DNA from: Corynebacterium sp.
GTDB lineage: Bacteria; Actinomycetota; Actinomycetes; Mycobacteriales; Mycobacteriaceae
Assembly: GCA_030450335.1 (NCBI GenBank)
Contig: JAKDIS010000060.1
Coordinates: 1-14,549, forward strand
DNA length: 14,549 nt
Direction of reading: 5' to 3'
The notes below the pieces were generated by a model. It saw nothing but the letters and a program-made list of their open reading frames with translations. It made no database searches and was not told the DNA's origin. This document shows, piece by piece, positions 6,292-13,489 of this stretch (positions within the stretch are counted from its first letter, which is position 1; every line of letters starts with the position of its first letter). The translations under genes were made by a program, and so were the position numbers.

Positions 6292-6780
6292 TCAGGCCCC
6301 GTAACGGGCGGTCACCGCGGCGGCGACGTTCTCCGGCAGCAGGCCATTGACGTCCCCGCCGTACTTGGCGACCTCCTTGCAGATCGTCGAGGACACGTAG
6401 CCGAACTGAGGGTTGGTCAGCAGGAAGAAGGTCTCCGCCCCGGACAGCCGCTGGTTCATCTGTGCCATCGGCAGCTCGTACTCGTAGTCCAGGGAACTGC
6501 GCAGCCCCTTGACCATCGCCGGGATCTTGTTGTCGGTGAGATAGTCCACCAGCAGCCGGTCCCAGGTGTCCACGGTGATCCGCGACGCCTCCGGGGAACC
6601 ACTGGCGTCCAGTGCCTCACGGATCAACGTCACGCGCTCCTCGGCGGTGAACAGGCCGGACTTGTTCGGGTTGTAGGTCACCAGCACGGTCACCTCGTCG
6701 AAGTTGCGCGCGGCGCGCGTGAAGATGTCGAGGTGACCGTTGGTGACGGGGTCGAAGGACCCGGGGCAGCAGACTCGCAT
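6292..6780 (-). CDS. coaD: Pantetheine-phosphate adenylyltransferase (CoaD)
   Basis: CoaD transfers AMP from ATP to 4'-phosphopantetheine to form dephospho-CoA, the penultimate step of coenzyme A synthesis. The 162-residue length is exact for the family. The nucleotidyltransferase motif PGSFDPVTNGHLD gives the T/HxGH signature (His16 in TNGH). KGLRSSLDYEYELPMAQMN and the C-terminal SSTICKEVAKYGGDV (ISSTxxKE motif) are present. The ATG at 6780 has an AGGA Shine-Dalgarno 6 bp upstream. The gene is 53 bp downstream of rsmD, an almost universal bacterial pair. Confidence 0.96.
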   Translation of the reverse strand: MRVCCPGSFDPVTNGHLDIFTRAARNFDEVTVLVTYNPNKSGLFTAEERVTLIREALDASGSPEASRITVDTWDRLLVDYLTDNKIPAMVKGLRSSLDYEYELPMAQMNQRLSGAETFFLLTNPQFGYVSSTICKEVAKYGGDVNGLLPENVAAAVTARYGA

Positions 6781-6833
6781 GCCGCCGATCCTACCGCTCC
6801 GTGTTCTCCCCTACCGGCTGTCCCCTGCTGCGC

Positions 6834-7406
6834 TTACTCCCCGTCGCCGCGCCAAATGGCCATGTCCATGCGCGCGATGCCGTAGGTGCGCTTCTTGAGC
6901 TTCTGGTTGGTCTTCTCGAAACCTTCCGGCCAGCTCACCTCCGCCGAGGCCACGTGCCGCTCGATCACGACGACGGCGTCGCGCATCAGCGTGGGCACCA
7001 GGGCTGCGACCATCTCGTCGACGGCCTCGTCGGAGAGGTCGTAGGGCGGGTCGGCGAGCACCATGGTGAAACGGTTGTGCGGCGCGGTGCCCAGGAAGCT
7101 GGACGCCTTGGCCTCCACCACGTGCACGTTCGGGTGTCCGACGGTCGCGGCGTTGGCACGGATCGTCTCGCAGGCCTGGTGGTTGTCGTCGACCAGGGTG
7201 ACCTCGGCGGCGCCGCGCGAACCGGCCTCCAGGCCCAGGGCACCGGAACCGGCGAACAGGTCGAGCACGACCTCGCCCTCGAAGCCGAAGCGGACCTGCA
7301 GCGAGGAGAACAGTCCCTCACGCGCCCGGTCGGCGGTGGGACGGGTGACGTCGGCGGGAACCTTGATCTTCCGGCCGCGTGCGGTGCCGGAGATGATGCG
7401 TGTCAC
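6834..7406 (-). CDS. rsmD: 16S rRNA (guanine(966)-N2)-methyltransferase RsmD
   Basis: RsmD methylates G966 (E. coli numbering) of 16S rRNA near the P site during 30S assembly. The 190-residue protein starts with the family hallmark MTRIISGTARGRKIKVP and TRPTADRAREGLFS, has the SAM-binding motif I VVLDLFAGSGALGLEA (residues 46-61) and the catalytic motif IV DPPY (residues 119-122). The GTG start at 7406 lies 6 bp after the stop of the biotinyl-domain gene, so the two are probably translated together. The tail is slightly longer than in E. coli RsmD but normal for actinobacteria. Confidence 0.95.
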   Translation of the reverse strand: MTRIISGTARGRKIKVPADVTRPTADRAREGLFSSLQVRFGFEGEVVLDLFAGSGALGLEAGSRGAAEVTLVDDNHQACETIRANAATVGHPNVHVVEAKASSFLGTAPHNRFTMVLADPPYDLSDEAVDEMVAALVPTLMRDAVVVIERHVASAEVSWPEGFEKTNQKLKKRTYGIARMDMAIWRGDGE

Positions 7407-7412
7407 GGCGGA

Positions 7413-7625
7413 TCAGGCCTCCCCGAGGACGAGGATCAGGTCCCCGCCGTCGACGCGCGCGTAGTCCTCCACGGCCCCACGGCGGACCACGCCGGGCCCC
7501 GGGGCGTCCACGGCACTCTCGAGCTTGGTGGCCTCGACCACGGCGAGTCGGTCTCCCGTGGCGACGGTCTGGCCGTCCTCGACGGCGAATCTGACGATCC
7601 CGGCAAAGGGGGCGTGAATGTCCAT
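7413..7625 (-). CDS. Stand-alone biotin/lipoyl-attachment domain protein
   Basis: The 70-residue protein is a single biotinyl/lipoyl hammerhead domain: APFAGIVRFAVEDGQTVATG, then LAVVEATKLESAVDAPGPG, then YARVDGGDLILVLG. Lys34 sits at the hairpin turn where biotin or lipoate would be attached. The usual biotinylation sequence AMKM is replaced by ATKL, so modification is plausible but unproven. Corynebacteria often encode such a small protein beside recG and rsmD; it is generally annotated as an acetyl-CoA carboxylase biotin-carrier subunit, but its partner is not known from context. It is preceded by a 105-bp spacer containing a decamer tandem repeat. Confidence 0.8.
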   Translation of the reverse strand: MDIHAPFAGIVRFAVEDGQTVATGDRLAVVEATKLESAVDAPGPGVVRRGAVEDYARVDGGDLILVLGEA

Positions 7626-7730
7626 GGTCGCTGATTCTATCGTGCCGGGGTTCGCACCCGCCGCCCAACTCCACTGCCGTCCAACTCCAGCCGACTCCAG
7701 CCAACTCCAGCCGACTCCAGCCAGCTCCGG
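7626..7730. other. Spacer between recG and the biotinyl-domain gene
   Basis: This 105-bp spacer contains the decamer tandem repeat (annotated separately) and a nearby degenerate copy at 7665-7674. I saw no clear promoter motif. The repeat lies in what would be the 5' untranslated region of the biotinyl gene if a promoter exists here, or in the intercistronic region of a recG read-through transcript. Confidence 0.5.
7681..7730 (-). repeat. Tandem decamer repeat, five units
   Basis: Five consecutive 10-bp units fill this stretch exactly. On the minus strand the unit is CTGGAGTYGG, with the Y alternating C, T, C, T from left to right over the four best units, so the array is also two copies of a 20-bp unit. 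The fifth unit (7721-7730, ccagctccgg on plus) is degenerate and abuts the recG stop codon. A further partial copy, ccaactccac, lies at 7665-7674. The period is close to one helical turn. Confidence 0.9.
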
Positions 7731-10028
7731 TCAGCTGCGCTCGATGTACTCCTGGTCGCCTTCGGTGAAGTCTGCCGCCAGGGTGCGCGCCAGGGGCTCG
7801 TCGTAGGCGACGAGGTCCTCGGCGTAGCGGCGTGCCTCGGCGACGGTCTCGCCGTCCTCGGCGAGGTCGAGCAGCCGGGCCCGCCGGTCCCGGGCACCGG
7901 ACTGGTGCTCGCCCAGGACGTCGCCCTCGGTGCGGGTACGCAGGTCGAGTTCTGCCAGTGCGAAGCCGTCGGTGGTTGCGGCGACGGCCTCCAGCCGCCG
8001 GTAGGACGCCGCGGCGACCGGGGTGGTCTCCTCCGCCTCCGGGTTCACCGTGGTCGTCAGGAAGCACAGGGATTCGGCCGTGCCTCGCCCGACCCGGCCG
8101 CGCAGCTGGTGGAGCTGGCTGACGCCGAAGTTCTCGGCGTCCATGATCACCATCACCGTGGCGTCGGGGATGTCGACACCGACCTCGACGACGGTGGTGG
8201 ATACCAGCACGTCGACCGCGCCGCTGGCCAGCTCGTCCATCACCTCGGCCTTGTCGGTCATGCGTCCGTGCAGCCGGCCGATGCGCAGACCCTGCAGCGG
8301 GCCGGCCTCCAACCGGTCGGCCACGTCGTCGACCCCGCCGAACCCCTCGATCTTCGGCACCACCACAAACACTCGGTGCCCGTCGGCGACCTGTTCACGG
8401 ATCACGGCGAACAGCCGCTCGACCCAGGAGCGTTTCCACATCGGCACCACGTGCGTGTGCACCACGCCACGCCCTGCCGGGGAGGTGTCGAGGGTGCACA
8501 TCGACAGGTCGCCGAACATGGTCATCGCCACGGTGCGTGGGATCGGTGTGGCGGTCATCACCAGCAGGTGCGGGGTGCGCTCCACCGGGGACTCCTCGCG
8601 CAGCTTGTCACGCTGGCGCACGCCGAAGCGGTGCTGCTCGTCGACGACGACCATGCCCAGGTCGTAGAACTCCACGGCGTCCTGGATCACCGCGTGGGTG
8701 CCGACCACGATGTCGGTGGTGCCGGAGATGACGTCGAGCAGGGTGTCACGGCGTTCCGACACCGGCTGCGACCCGGTCAGCAACGAGACGGTCACACCCG
8801 TGCCCGCCAACAGTCCCGTCAGGGTGCGGTAGTGCTGGGCGGCGAGGACCTCGGTGGGCGCCAGGAAGGCGCACTGGGCGCCGGAGTCCACGACGCGCAG
8901 CATCGACAGCAGGGCGACGATCGTCTTGCCCGAGCCCACGTCGCCCTGCAGCAGCATGCTCATCGGCGACTCGGTGCCCATGGCCTGCCCGATGGTGTCC
9001 AGGGCCGCCTGCTGGGCCTCGGTGAGTTCGTAGGGCAGAGCGCGCACCAGCGTGGAGTAGCGCGACTCGTCCTCGATCGCCACCACGGCACGCCCGTGGC
9101 GGGCGGTGGTGTCGGCCCGACGCAACGCCATGACCAGCTGCAACGCCAGAGCCTCGTTGAACTTCAGCCGGGTGCGGGCGTCCTGCGCGGGTACCTCCGA
9201 CCCCAGGCCGGACGTCTCCTCCGGGGGACGGTGGATGTCGTGCAGGGCGGTGGCGAAGTCCACCAGCGCCCGGCCCTGCACCGCCGGCCAGCGCGGTGCG
9301 CCTGTCGCGTCGGACGGCGCGGGCAGCATGTCGGCGGGCCGTCCCATCGCGTCGAGGACGTGGGCGGTCACCGCCATGACCTCGGCACCGGTGGTCCCGG
9401 TGCGCCGCGGATACGTGGGCAGCCACGGCACGGAGAGGATCTCCTGCGCCGCGCGCATGCCCCCGGCGACCTCGACGATGGTCTCCAGCGGGCCGAAGGC
9501 GCCGAACGCCGCCTCGTAGGCCTCCCCCTCCAGGGGGCGCCCGTCCGGGCCGGGCCCGGGGTGCAGGGTGATGTAGCTGGGGTTGCGCAGCTGCCACTCC
9601 TCGCGGAAGAGCTTGAGTTTGCCCGACAGCATGAGTTTGGCGCCCACGGTGATGAACGGCTGGTGGCTGCGCGCGGCACCGAACAGGGCCGAGGAGAAGT
9701 CCTCCCCGTTGACCCGGACACGGAAGGCGAGGATCTCCCGCGGGCCCTTGCGGCCACGGTTGTCCTGCAGCTGCGACCAGGTGACCTCGCCGAGGCAGGT
9801 CAGCAGTTCGCCCTCGACGAGGGCGTCCGTCCACACCTCCCCGGCGCTCGCGCCTGGCCCGTCTGTCCCATCTGTCATGGCCCCGGTGCCGCTGGTGTGC
9901 ACGTAGCTGACCGGGAAGTTCATCAACGCCTGTCCCAGGGTCGACAGCCCGGGTTTGCCCGCGAGTTTGCGGGCGCGCTCGGGCGAGACCACCAGGCTCA
10001 AGGGCCGCGGATCATCCCACCCGAGCAT
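7731..10028 (-). CDS. recG: ATP-dependent DNA helicase RecG
   Basis: RecG reverses stalled replication forks and branch-migrates Holliday junctions. The 765-residue protein contains the N-terminal wedge/OB region (about 70-165), Walker A GDVGSGKT (362-369), the motif II DEQH box (463-466) in VVVDEQHRFGVRQRDKL, the TATPIPRT motif (492-499), TTVVEVGVDIPDA and motif VI QLRGRVGRG (641-649). The RecG-specific TRTEGDVLGEHQSG near the C-terminus matches the family TEGDxLGxxQSG block. It is longer than typical RecG because of a Gly/Asp/Thr-rich insertion around residues 45-62 and a linker at about 230-290. Its ATG directly abuts the stop of the DAK2 gene (TGAATG), with a GGTGGAG ribosome site inside that gene's end. 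Confidence 0.96.
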   Translation of the reverse strand: MLGWDDPRPLSLVVSPERARKLAGKPGLSTLGQALMNFPVSYVHTSGTGAMTDGTDGPGASAGEVWTDALVEGELLTCLGEVTWSQLQDNRGRKGPREILAFRVRVNGEDFSSALFGAARSHQPFITVGAKLMLSGKLKLFREEWQLRNPSYITLHPGPGPDGRPLEGEAYEAAFGAFGPLETIVEVAGGMRAAQEILSVPWLPTYPRRTGTTGAEVMAVTAHVLDAMGRPADMLPAPSDATGAPRWPAVQGRALVDFATALHDIHRPPEETSGLGSEVPAQDARTRLKFNEALALQLVMALRRADTTARHGRAVVAIEDESRYSTLVRALPYELTEAQQAALDTIGQAMGTESPMSMLLQGDVGSGKTIVALLSMLRVVDSGAQCAFLAPTEVLAAQHYRTLTGLLAGTGVTVSLLTGSQPVSERRDTLLDVISGTTDIVVGTHAVIQDAVEFYDLGMVVVDEQHRFGVRQRDKLREESPVERTPHLLVMTATPIPRTVAMTMFGDLSMCTLDTSPAGRGVVHTHVVPMWKRSWVERLFAVIREQVADGHRVFVVVPKIEGFGGVDDVADRLEAGPLQGLRIGRLHGRMTDKAEVMDELASGAVDVLVSTTVVEVGVDIPDATVMVIMDAENFGVSQLHQLRGRVGRGTAESLCFLTTTVNPEAEETTPVAAASYRRLEAVAATTDGFALAELDLRTRTEGDVLGEHQSGARDRRARLLDLAEDGETVAEARRYAEDLVAYDEPLARTLAADFTEGDQEYIERS

Positions 10029-11657
10029 TCACTCCACCCCCACCTGCACGCCGGTCCCCAACCCGCGGACGCGGTAGGAGTGCAGTTCCACACCCGGGTG
10101 CTCGGCGCGCAGGGACTCGATGGCGGACGCGACGGGGTCGGCGCCCCCTGCGCCGTCCTCCCCCGTCCCGACCTCGCCGTCCTCTCCTGCGAGGTCGTAC
10201 AGGACGGTGACCAGTTCGCCACCGTCGGCAAGCAGCCCGGTGACCATCGTGGCCACCAGGTCGGCGACGTCGGACCCGTCAGCCCCGTCAGCCCCGTCGG
10301 TCTGACGCCAGCGTTGGGCGGACACGGCGTCCGCCATCTCCTCTGCGTTCTCGTCGAGGTCCGCGGTGGGACTGTAGACGGCCATGGCCGCCAGCCCTCC
10401 GACGAAGGACTCGGTGTCCACCACGGTGGCCTCCCAGTCCGAGGACGCCAGGCGGCCGAAAAGCTCGGCGGTGTCCTGCCCGTTGGTCAGCACGATGCAG
10501 CCGGTGCCACGTCGTTCGAACTCGGCGATCACCGTGGCGGTGTCGCCGGCCGTCGCACCCGCGGTGGCGAACATGCCGCGCAGTCCGCCCTCCGGGACCA
10601 GGGCCAGCACCGGTGCGCTCGGACGCTCCTCCTCGGCGGGTTCGACGAGGGGCAGGGCCTCCAGGGACAGGTCGGTGACCTCCCCGGTGGCGAAGGCGAG
10701 TTCGATCAGCGGGCCACCGGCGGTGGTGTGCACGTGGACCCGCCAGGTGCCGTCGGACTCGCCGGGCACGATGACCACACTGTTGCCCCGGGTGTTCAGC
10801 TCGCCGCGCAGGGTGTCGAGGTGCTCCTCGTCGGCGCGCAGGGTGAACATCACCTCGATCTCGGCCCTGGCGGCGCCCTCCGGCGTCCGCTGCGACGACT
10901 GCGCACCACTCTCGTCGGCCTCGTCGGCCGGCCGGGAGCCGTCCTGCGGGGACGCGGTGGTCCGGCCGGCGTCGGCCGGGGTGTCGGCGAAAGCATCGGT
11001 GAGCGCGTCGACGAGAGCGTCGAGGATGACCACCAGTCCCCTGCCACCGGCGTCGACGACCCCGGCAGACGCCAGGGCGGGCAGCTGCGCGGTGGTCTCG
11101 GTGAGGGCCTCGGCCGCGGCGTCGCGCGCGGCGCAGGCGATGTCCACCGCACTGACCTCCGAGGCGTCCTGCCCGGTGCCCTCACGCTCGGCGACGATCG
11201 CCGAGGACGCCTCCGCCGCGGCGTGCAGCACCGAGATGATCGTGCCCTCCACCGGGGCGGACACCGCCCGACGCACGAGCTTCTCCGCCCGGTGCAGCAT
11301 CCCGGGGATCGCACCGGCCGACAGGGCGTCCTTGCCCGAGGCGGCGGCGGAGTCCGCCAACGCCCGCAGGAACTGGCTCAGCACCAGCCCGGAGTTGCCG
11401 CGGGCACCGGTGACCGCACCGGCGGCCAGCGAGGCCGCGACGTCCGCCACACTCGTCGCGGCGACGGCCTGCGACCCGGCCCGACCATGGTCCTGGTGCA
11501 TGCGGTCGACGGCCGAACCCATCGTGGCGGTCATGTTCGACCCGGTGTCGGAGTCCGGGATGGGGAACACGTTGAGTTCGTTGATCTCGTCCTTGTGCTC
11601 CGCCAGGCCCGCGGCGGCCTGCTCCGCCCAGCTGGCGACGTGTGCCCCGGTCAGCAT
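10029..11657 (-). CDS. DAK2-domain protein (YloV/FakA-like)
   Basis: The 542-residue protein starts with a DhaL/DAK2 nucleotide-binding domain: ELNVFPIPDSDTGSN (metal-binding Asp residues), GARGNSGLVLSQFLRA and ASAGVVDAGGRGLVVILDAL. An acidic, Ala/Ser-rich linker follows (about 215-260), then a middle domain with NSVVIVPGESDGTWRVHVHT and a C-terminal DegV-like alpha/beta domain with GCIVLTNGQDT and ELVTVLYD. This is the architecture of FakA, which with FakB phosphorylates fatty acids in Firmicutes; the actinobacterial role is not established and no FakB partner is in this window. I placed the start at ATG 11657, which overlaps the ung stop as ATGCTGA; the open frame extends further upstream but there it only shadows ung. 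It lies between ung and recG, an order kept in many actinobacteria. Confidence 0.88.
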   Translation of the reverse strand: MLTGAHVASWAEQAAAGLAEHKDEINELNVFPIPDSDTGSNMTATMGSAVDRMHQDHGRAGSQAVAATSVADVAASLAAGAVTGARGNSGLVLSQFLRALADSAAASGKDALSAGAIPGMLHRAEKLVRRAVSAPVEGTIISVLHAAAEASSAIVAEREGTGQDASEVSAVDIACAARDAAAEALTETTAQLPALASAGVVDAGGRGLVVILDALVDALTDAFADTPADAGRTTASPQDGSRPADEADESGAQSSQRTPEGAARAEIEVMFTLRADEEHLDTLRGELNTRGNSVVIVPGESDGTWRVHVHTTAGGPLIELAFATGEVTDLSLEALPLVEPAEEERPSAPVLALVPEGGLRGMFATAGATAGDTATVIAEFERRGTGCIVLTNGQDTAELFGRLASSDWEATVVDTESFVGGLAAMAVYSPTADLDENAEEMADAVSAQRWRQTDGADGADGSDVADLVATMVTGLLADGGELVTVLYDLAGEDGEVGTGEDGAGGADPVASAIESLRAEHPGVELHSYRVRGLGTGVQVGVE

Positions 11658-12400
11658 GCCTGCTCCTGACCGGACAGGTCCCAGTCCACCGGGTCCGCAC
11701 CCTGCTCGGCGAGCAGGTCGTTCGCGCGGGTGAACGGGCGCGAGCCGAAGAACCCGCGGTAGGCCGCCAGCGGCGACGGGTGCGGCGACAGGATGCAGCG
11801 ATCGCGCCCCACGACGTCGGCCATGTCCTGGGCCTGACGACCCCACAGCACCGCCACGAGCGGACGGGACGCCAGACTGCGCACCACCGCCGCGGTGATC
11901 TCCTCCCAGCCCTGGCCGCGGTGACTGTTCGCCGACCCCGCGCGCATGGTCAGCACCCGGTTGAGCAGCATCACCCCGGCGTTCGTCCACGGCGACAGGT
12001 CCGCCGTACGCGGCCGCGGCAGCCCCAGGTCCGACTCGTACTCGGTGAAGATGTTCACCAGCGACTTCGGCACCGGTGAGGTGTCCGCCGTCGAGGAGAA
12101 CGACAGGCCCACCGCGTGCCCCGGGGTGGGGTACGGGTCCTGGCCGAGGATCAGCACCCGTGTGCCGGTCGCCGGACCCGCCAGCGCGCGGAAGATGTTC
12201 TGCGGCGCCGGCTGGACGTCCTCGCCCTCGGCGATACGCCCGGCGGTCCACTGCGCCATCGACTCCAGCGCGCCGGCCCGCAGGCCGGACGCGGCGAGCT
12301 CGTTGCGCCACGACGGGTGCACCGTCGCCAGGATGCGACCCGCCAGCTCGTCCTGCGGCTCGCCTGTACCTGTGCCTGTACCTGTACCCGTGTCAGCCAA
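11651..12400 (-). CDS. ung: Uracil-DNA glycosylase, family 1
   Basis: Ung removes uracil from DNA after cytosine deamination. The 249-residue protein has the water-activating motif GQDPYPTPGHAVGLSFS (Asp88; the actinobacterial form with Pro in place of the His of GQDPYH), the uracil-pocket region AGVMLLNRVLTMRAG and the DNA-intercalation loop HPSPLAAYRGFFGSRPF (His207). The N-terminus begins with five Thr-Gly repeats encoded by a hexamer microsatellite, not part of the fold. The start is a TTG at 12400 overlapping the thiL stop as TTGGCTGA; no in-frame ATG exists before the conserved region. Its stop overlaps the next gene by 7 bp, so thiL-ung-DAK2-recG behaves as one operon. Confidence 0.95.
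   Translation of the reverse strand: MADTGTGTGTGTGEPQDELAGRILATVHPSWRNELAASGLRAGALESMAQWTAGRIAEGEDVQPAPQNIFRALAGPATGTRVLILGQDPYPTPGHAVGLSFSSTADTSPVPKSLVNIFTEYESDLGLPRPRTADLSPWTNAGVMLLNRVLTMRAGSANSHRGQGWEEITAAVVRSLASRPLVAVLWGRQAQDMADVVGRDRCILSPHPSPLAAYRGFFGSRPFTRANDLLAEQGADPVDWDLSGQEQAC
12363..12392 (-). repeat. Hexanucleotide microsatellite in the ung 5' coding region
   Basis: Five 6-bp units (plus strand cctgta/cctgtg/cctgta/cctgta/cccgtg) encode the Thr-Gly repeat at residues 4-13 of Ung. Copy-number changes would keep the reading frame. Confidence 0.85.
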
Positions 12401-13385
12401 GGGAGTCCCAGCCTCCCGTGTAGATCGGCGGCTGGCCGTCGACCGTCACCCGCGGCAGGTCGGACCCGCCGGACACCTCGTGCACCACACCCAGCCTGCG
12501 GTAGCCCGCCGGCACGTCCTTCGCCGTGGTGCCCACCAACGTGTGGTCCTCCCCACCGGTGAGCACCCACTGCCACGGGTCCACGCCGAGAACCTCACCG
12601 GCGTAGTAGAGCTGCGCGTCCGGCGTCAACGACGCCCCGTCCAGGTCCAGCTGCACGCCGGAACGCTCCGCCAGGGTCGTCAGGTCGCGCAGCAGCCCGT
12701 CGGAGTTGTCCGTCATCGACGACACCCCCGCCGCCCTGGCCACCGAACCACGGCCCACGACCAGCTCCGGGGCGCAGTGACGGCGCACCAGGTCCTGCAG
12801 CACGGCGTTGTCCGGCACCGCCTCACGCGAACCGAAGTACCGCAGGATCGCCTCACCGGCCGCAGAATGCCCGATGACCCCGCTGGCGATCACCTCGTGG
12901 CCGGGCTCCGCCCCCGTGATCGTCATCGCCGGGTCCGGGCCGGCCAGCACACCGACCGCCGTGACCGAGACCACCAGCTGTGTGGAGGACACCACGTCGC
13001 CACCGACAAGTTCCACCGCCCAGGGTGCGGCGGTCTCCCCGATACCGCGGGCGATCTCCGAGACCATCTCCAGCTCCAGGTCCGGCGGGGTGGCCAGCGA
13101 CATCAGCACCGCCGTCGGACGTCCGCCCATCGCCTGGATGTCGGCGAAGTTCTGCGTCACCGCCTTGGCACCAACCTCGAAGGGGGTGGACCAGTCGAAA
13201 CGGAAGTGCACGCCCTGCACCAGCACGTCCGTGGTCGCCAGGTGCCGGGAGTTCGGCGGGGCCGGGTCCAGCACGGCGGCGTCGTCACCGTTGATCTCGC
13301 TGGGCGCCGCCTCACGGATGGCGGCGATCGTCGCCGCCTCACCGGCCTGCGCCACGGTGAGCTTGCCGGAGGTGTCTGCCGTCAT
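12393..13385 (-). CDS. thiL: Thiamine-monophosphate kinase
   Basis: ThiL phosphorylates thiamine monophosphate with ATP to give the active cofactor thiamine diphosphate. The 330-residue protein belongs to the PurM/SelD-like ATP-binding family: EINGDDAAVLDP (residues 31-41), TTDVLVQGVHFRFDWS, a Mg-binding VELVGGDVVSS, MTDNSDGLLRDL and the C-terminal TGGEDHTLVGT (usually GGEDYELL). The open frame extends to 13421, but I chose ATG 13385 because GAGGAG lies 5 bp upstream and the extra 12 residues (MSPTVCDDSRRP) have no family support. It is the first gene of the minus-strand cluster, divergent from the DUF3515 gene, with an imperfect palindrome 17 bp upstream of its start. Confidence 0.95.
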   Translation of the reverse strand: MTADTSGKLTVAQAGEAATIAAIREAAPSEINGDDAAVLDPAPPNSRHLATTDVLVQGVHFRFDWSTPFEVGAKAVTQNFADIQAMGGRPTAVLMSLATPPDLELEMVSEIARGIGETAAPWAVELVGGDVVSSTQLVVSVTAVGVLAGPDPAMTITGAEPGHEVIASGVIGHSAAGEAILRYFGSREAVPDNAVLQDLVRRHCAPELVVGRGSVARAAGVSSMTDNSDGLLRDLTTLAERSGVQLDLDGASLTPDAQLYYAGEVLGVDPWQWVLTGGEDHTLVGTTAKDVPAGYRRLGVVHEVSGGSDLPRVTVDGQPPIYTGGWDSLG

Positions 13386-13401
13386 CGGTCTCCTCGAATC
13401 A

Positions 13402-13418
13402 TCACACACCGTGGGTGA
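13402..13418. promoter_or_regulatory. 17-bp imperfect palindrome, candidate operator
   Basis: TCACACACCGTGGGTGA is symmetric at 7 of 8 pairs around a central base: TCAC-N-CAC-C-GTG-N-GTGA. It lies 17-33 bp upstream of the thiL start and between divergent promoters, the usual place for a dimeric regulator's site. No regulator was identified. Confidence 0.4.
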
Positions 13419-13476
13419 CACGACTGCCGGAACGGTTCACCGGCCCCGGCGGTCGGGTCCTGCACCCGCGGGGCCG

Positions 13477-13482
13477 TAGAAT
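13477..13482 (+). promoter_or_regulatory. Candidate -10 element of the DUF3515 gene, leaderless
   Basis: TAGAAT matches the TANNNT consensus. The ATG A at 13490 follows after 7 bases, the spacing for transcription starting at the start codon. There is no Shine-Dalgarno sequence in the preceding 20 bases and no clear -35. Confidence 0.5.
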
Positions 13483-13489
13483 CATCCGC

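Larger units (their letters stand above)
13386..13489. other. Divergent intergenic region thiL / DUF3515
   Basis: This 104-bp region carries the promoters of both flanking genes. It holds the thiL Shine-Dalgarno (GAGGAG), a 17-bp imperfect palindrome and a TAGAAT -10 for the DUF3515 gene. No thiamine-pyrophosphate riboswitch is recognisable here, and the region is too short to hold a full one together with two promoters. Confidence 0.7.

Noticed and set aside
7681..7730. CRISPR array
   Set aside because: Units are 10 bp and contiguous with no spacers, and no cas genes are in the window.
7905..11669. A 1254-codon open frame on the plus strand opposite recG and the DAK2 gene
   Set aside because: It is antisense to two well-supported genes, is full of Gly/Arg/His/Gln low-complexity translation typical of shadow frames in high-GC DNA, and has no recognisable domain.
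11658..12311. N-terminal extension of the DAK2 protein
   Set aside because: The open frame lies inside ung in another frame and gives Arg/Gly/Ala-rich non-homologous sequence; DAK2 homology begins at the ATG at 11657.
13386..13421. Longer ThiL start at 13421
   Set aside because: A strong GAGGAG sits correctly before ATG 13385, and the extension would overlap the palindrome and promoter region.
13386..13489. TPP riboswitch upstream of thiL
   Set aside because: I could not find the conserved CTGAGA and ACCTGA-type core elements in the right order, and the spacer is short.
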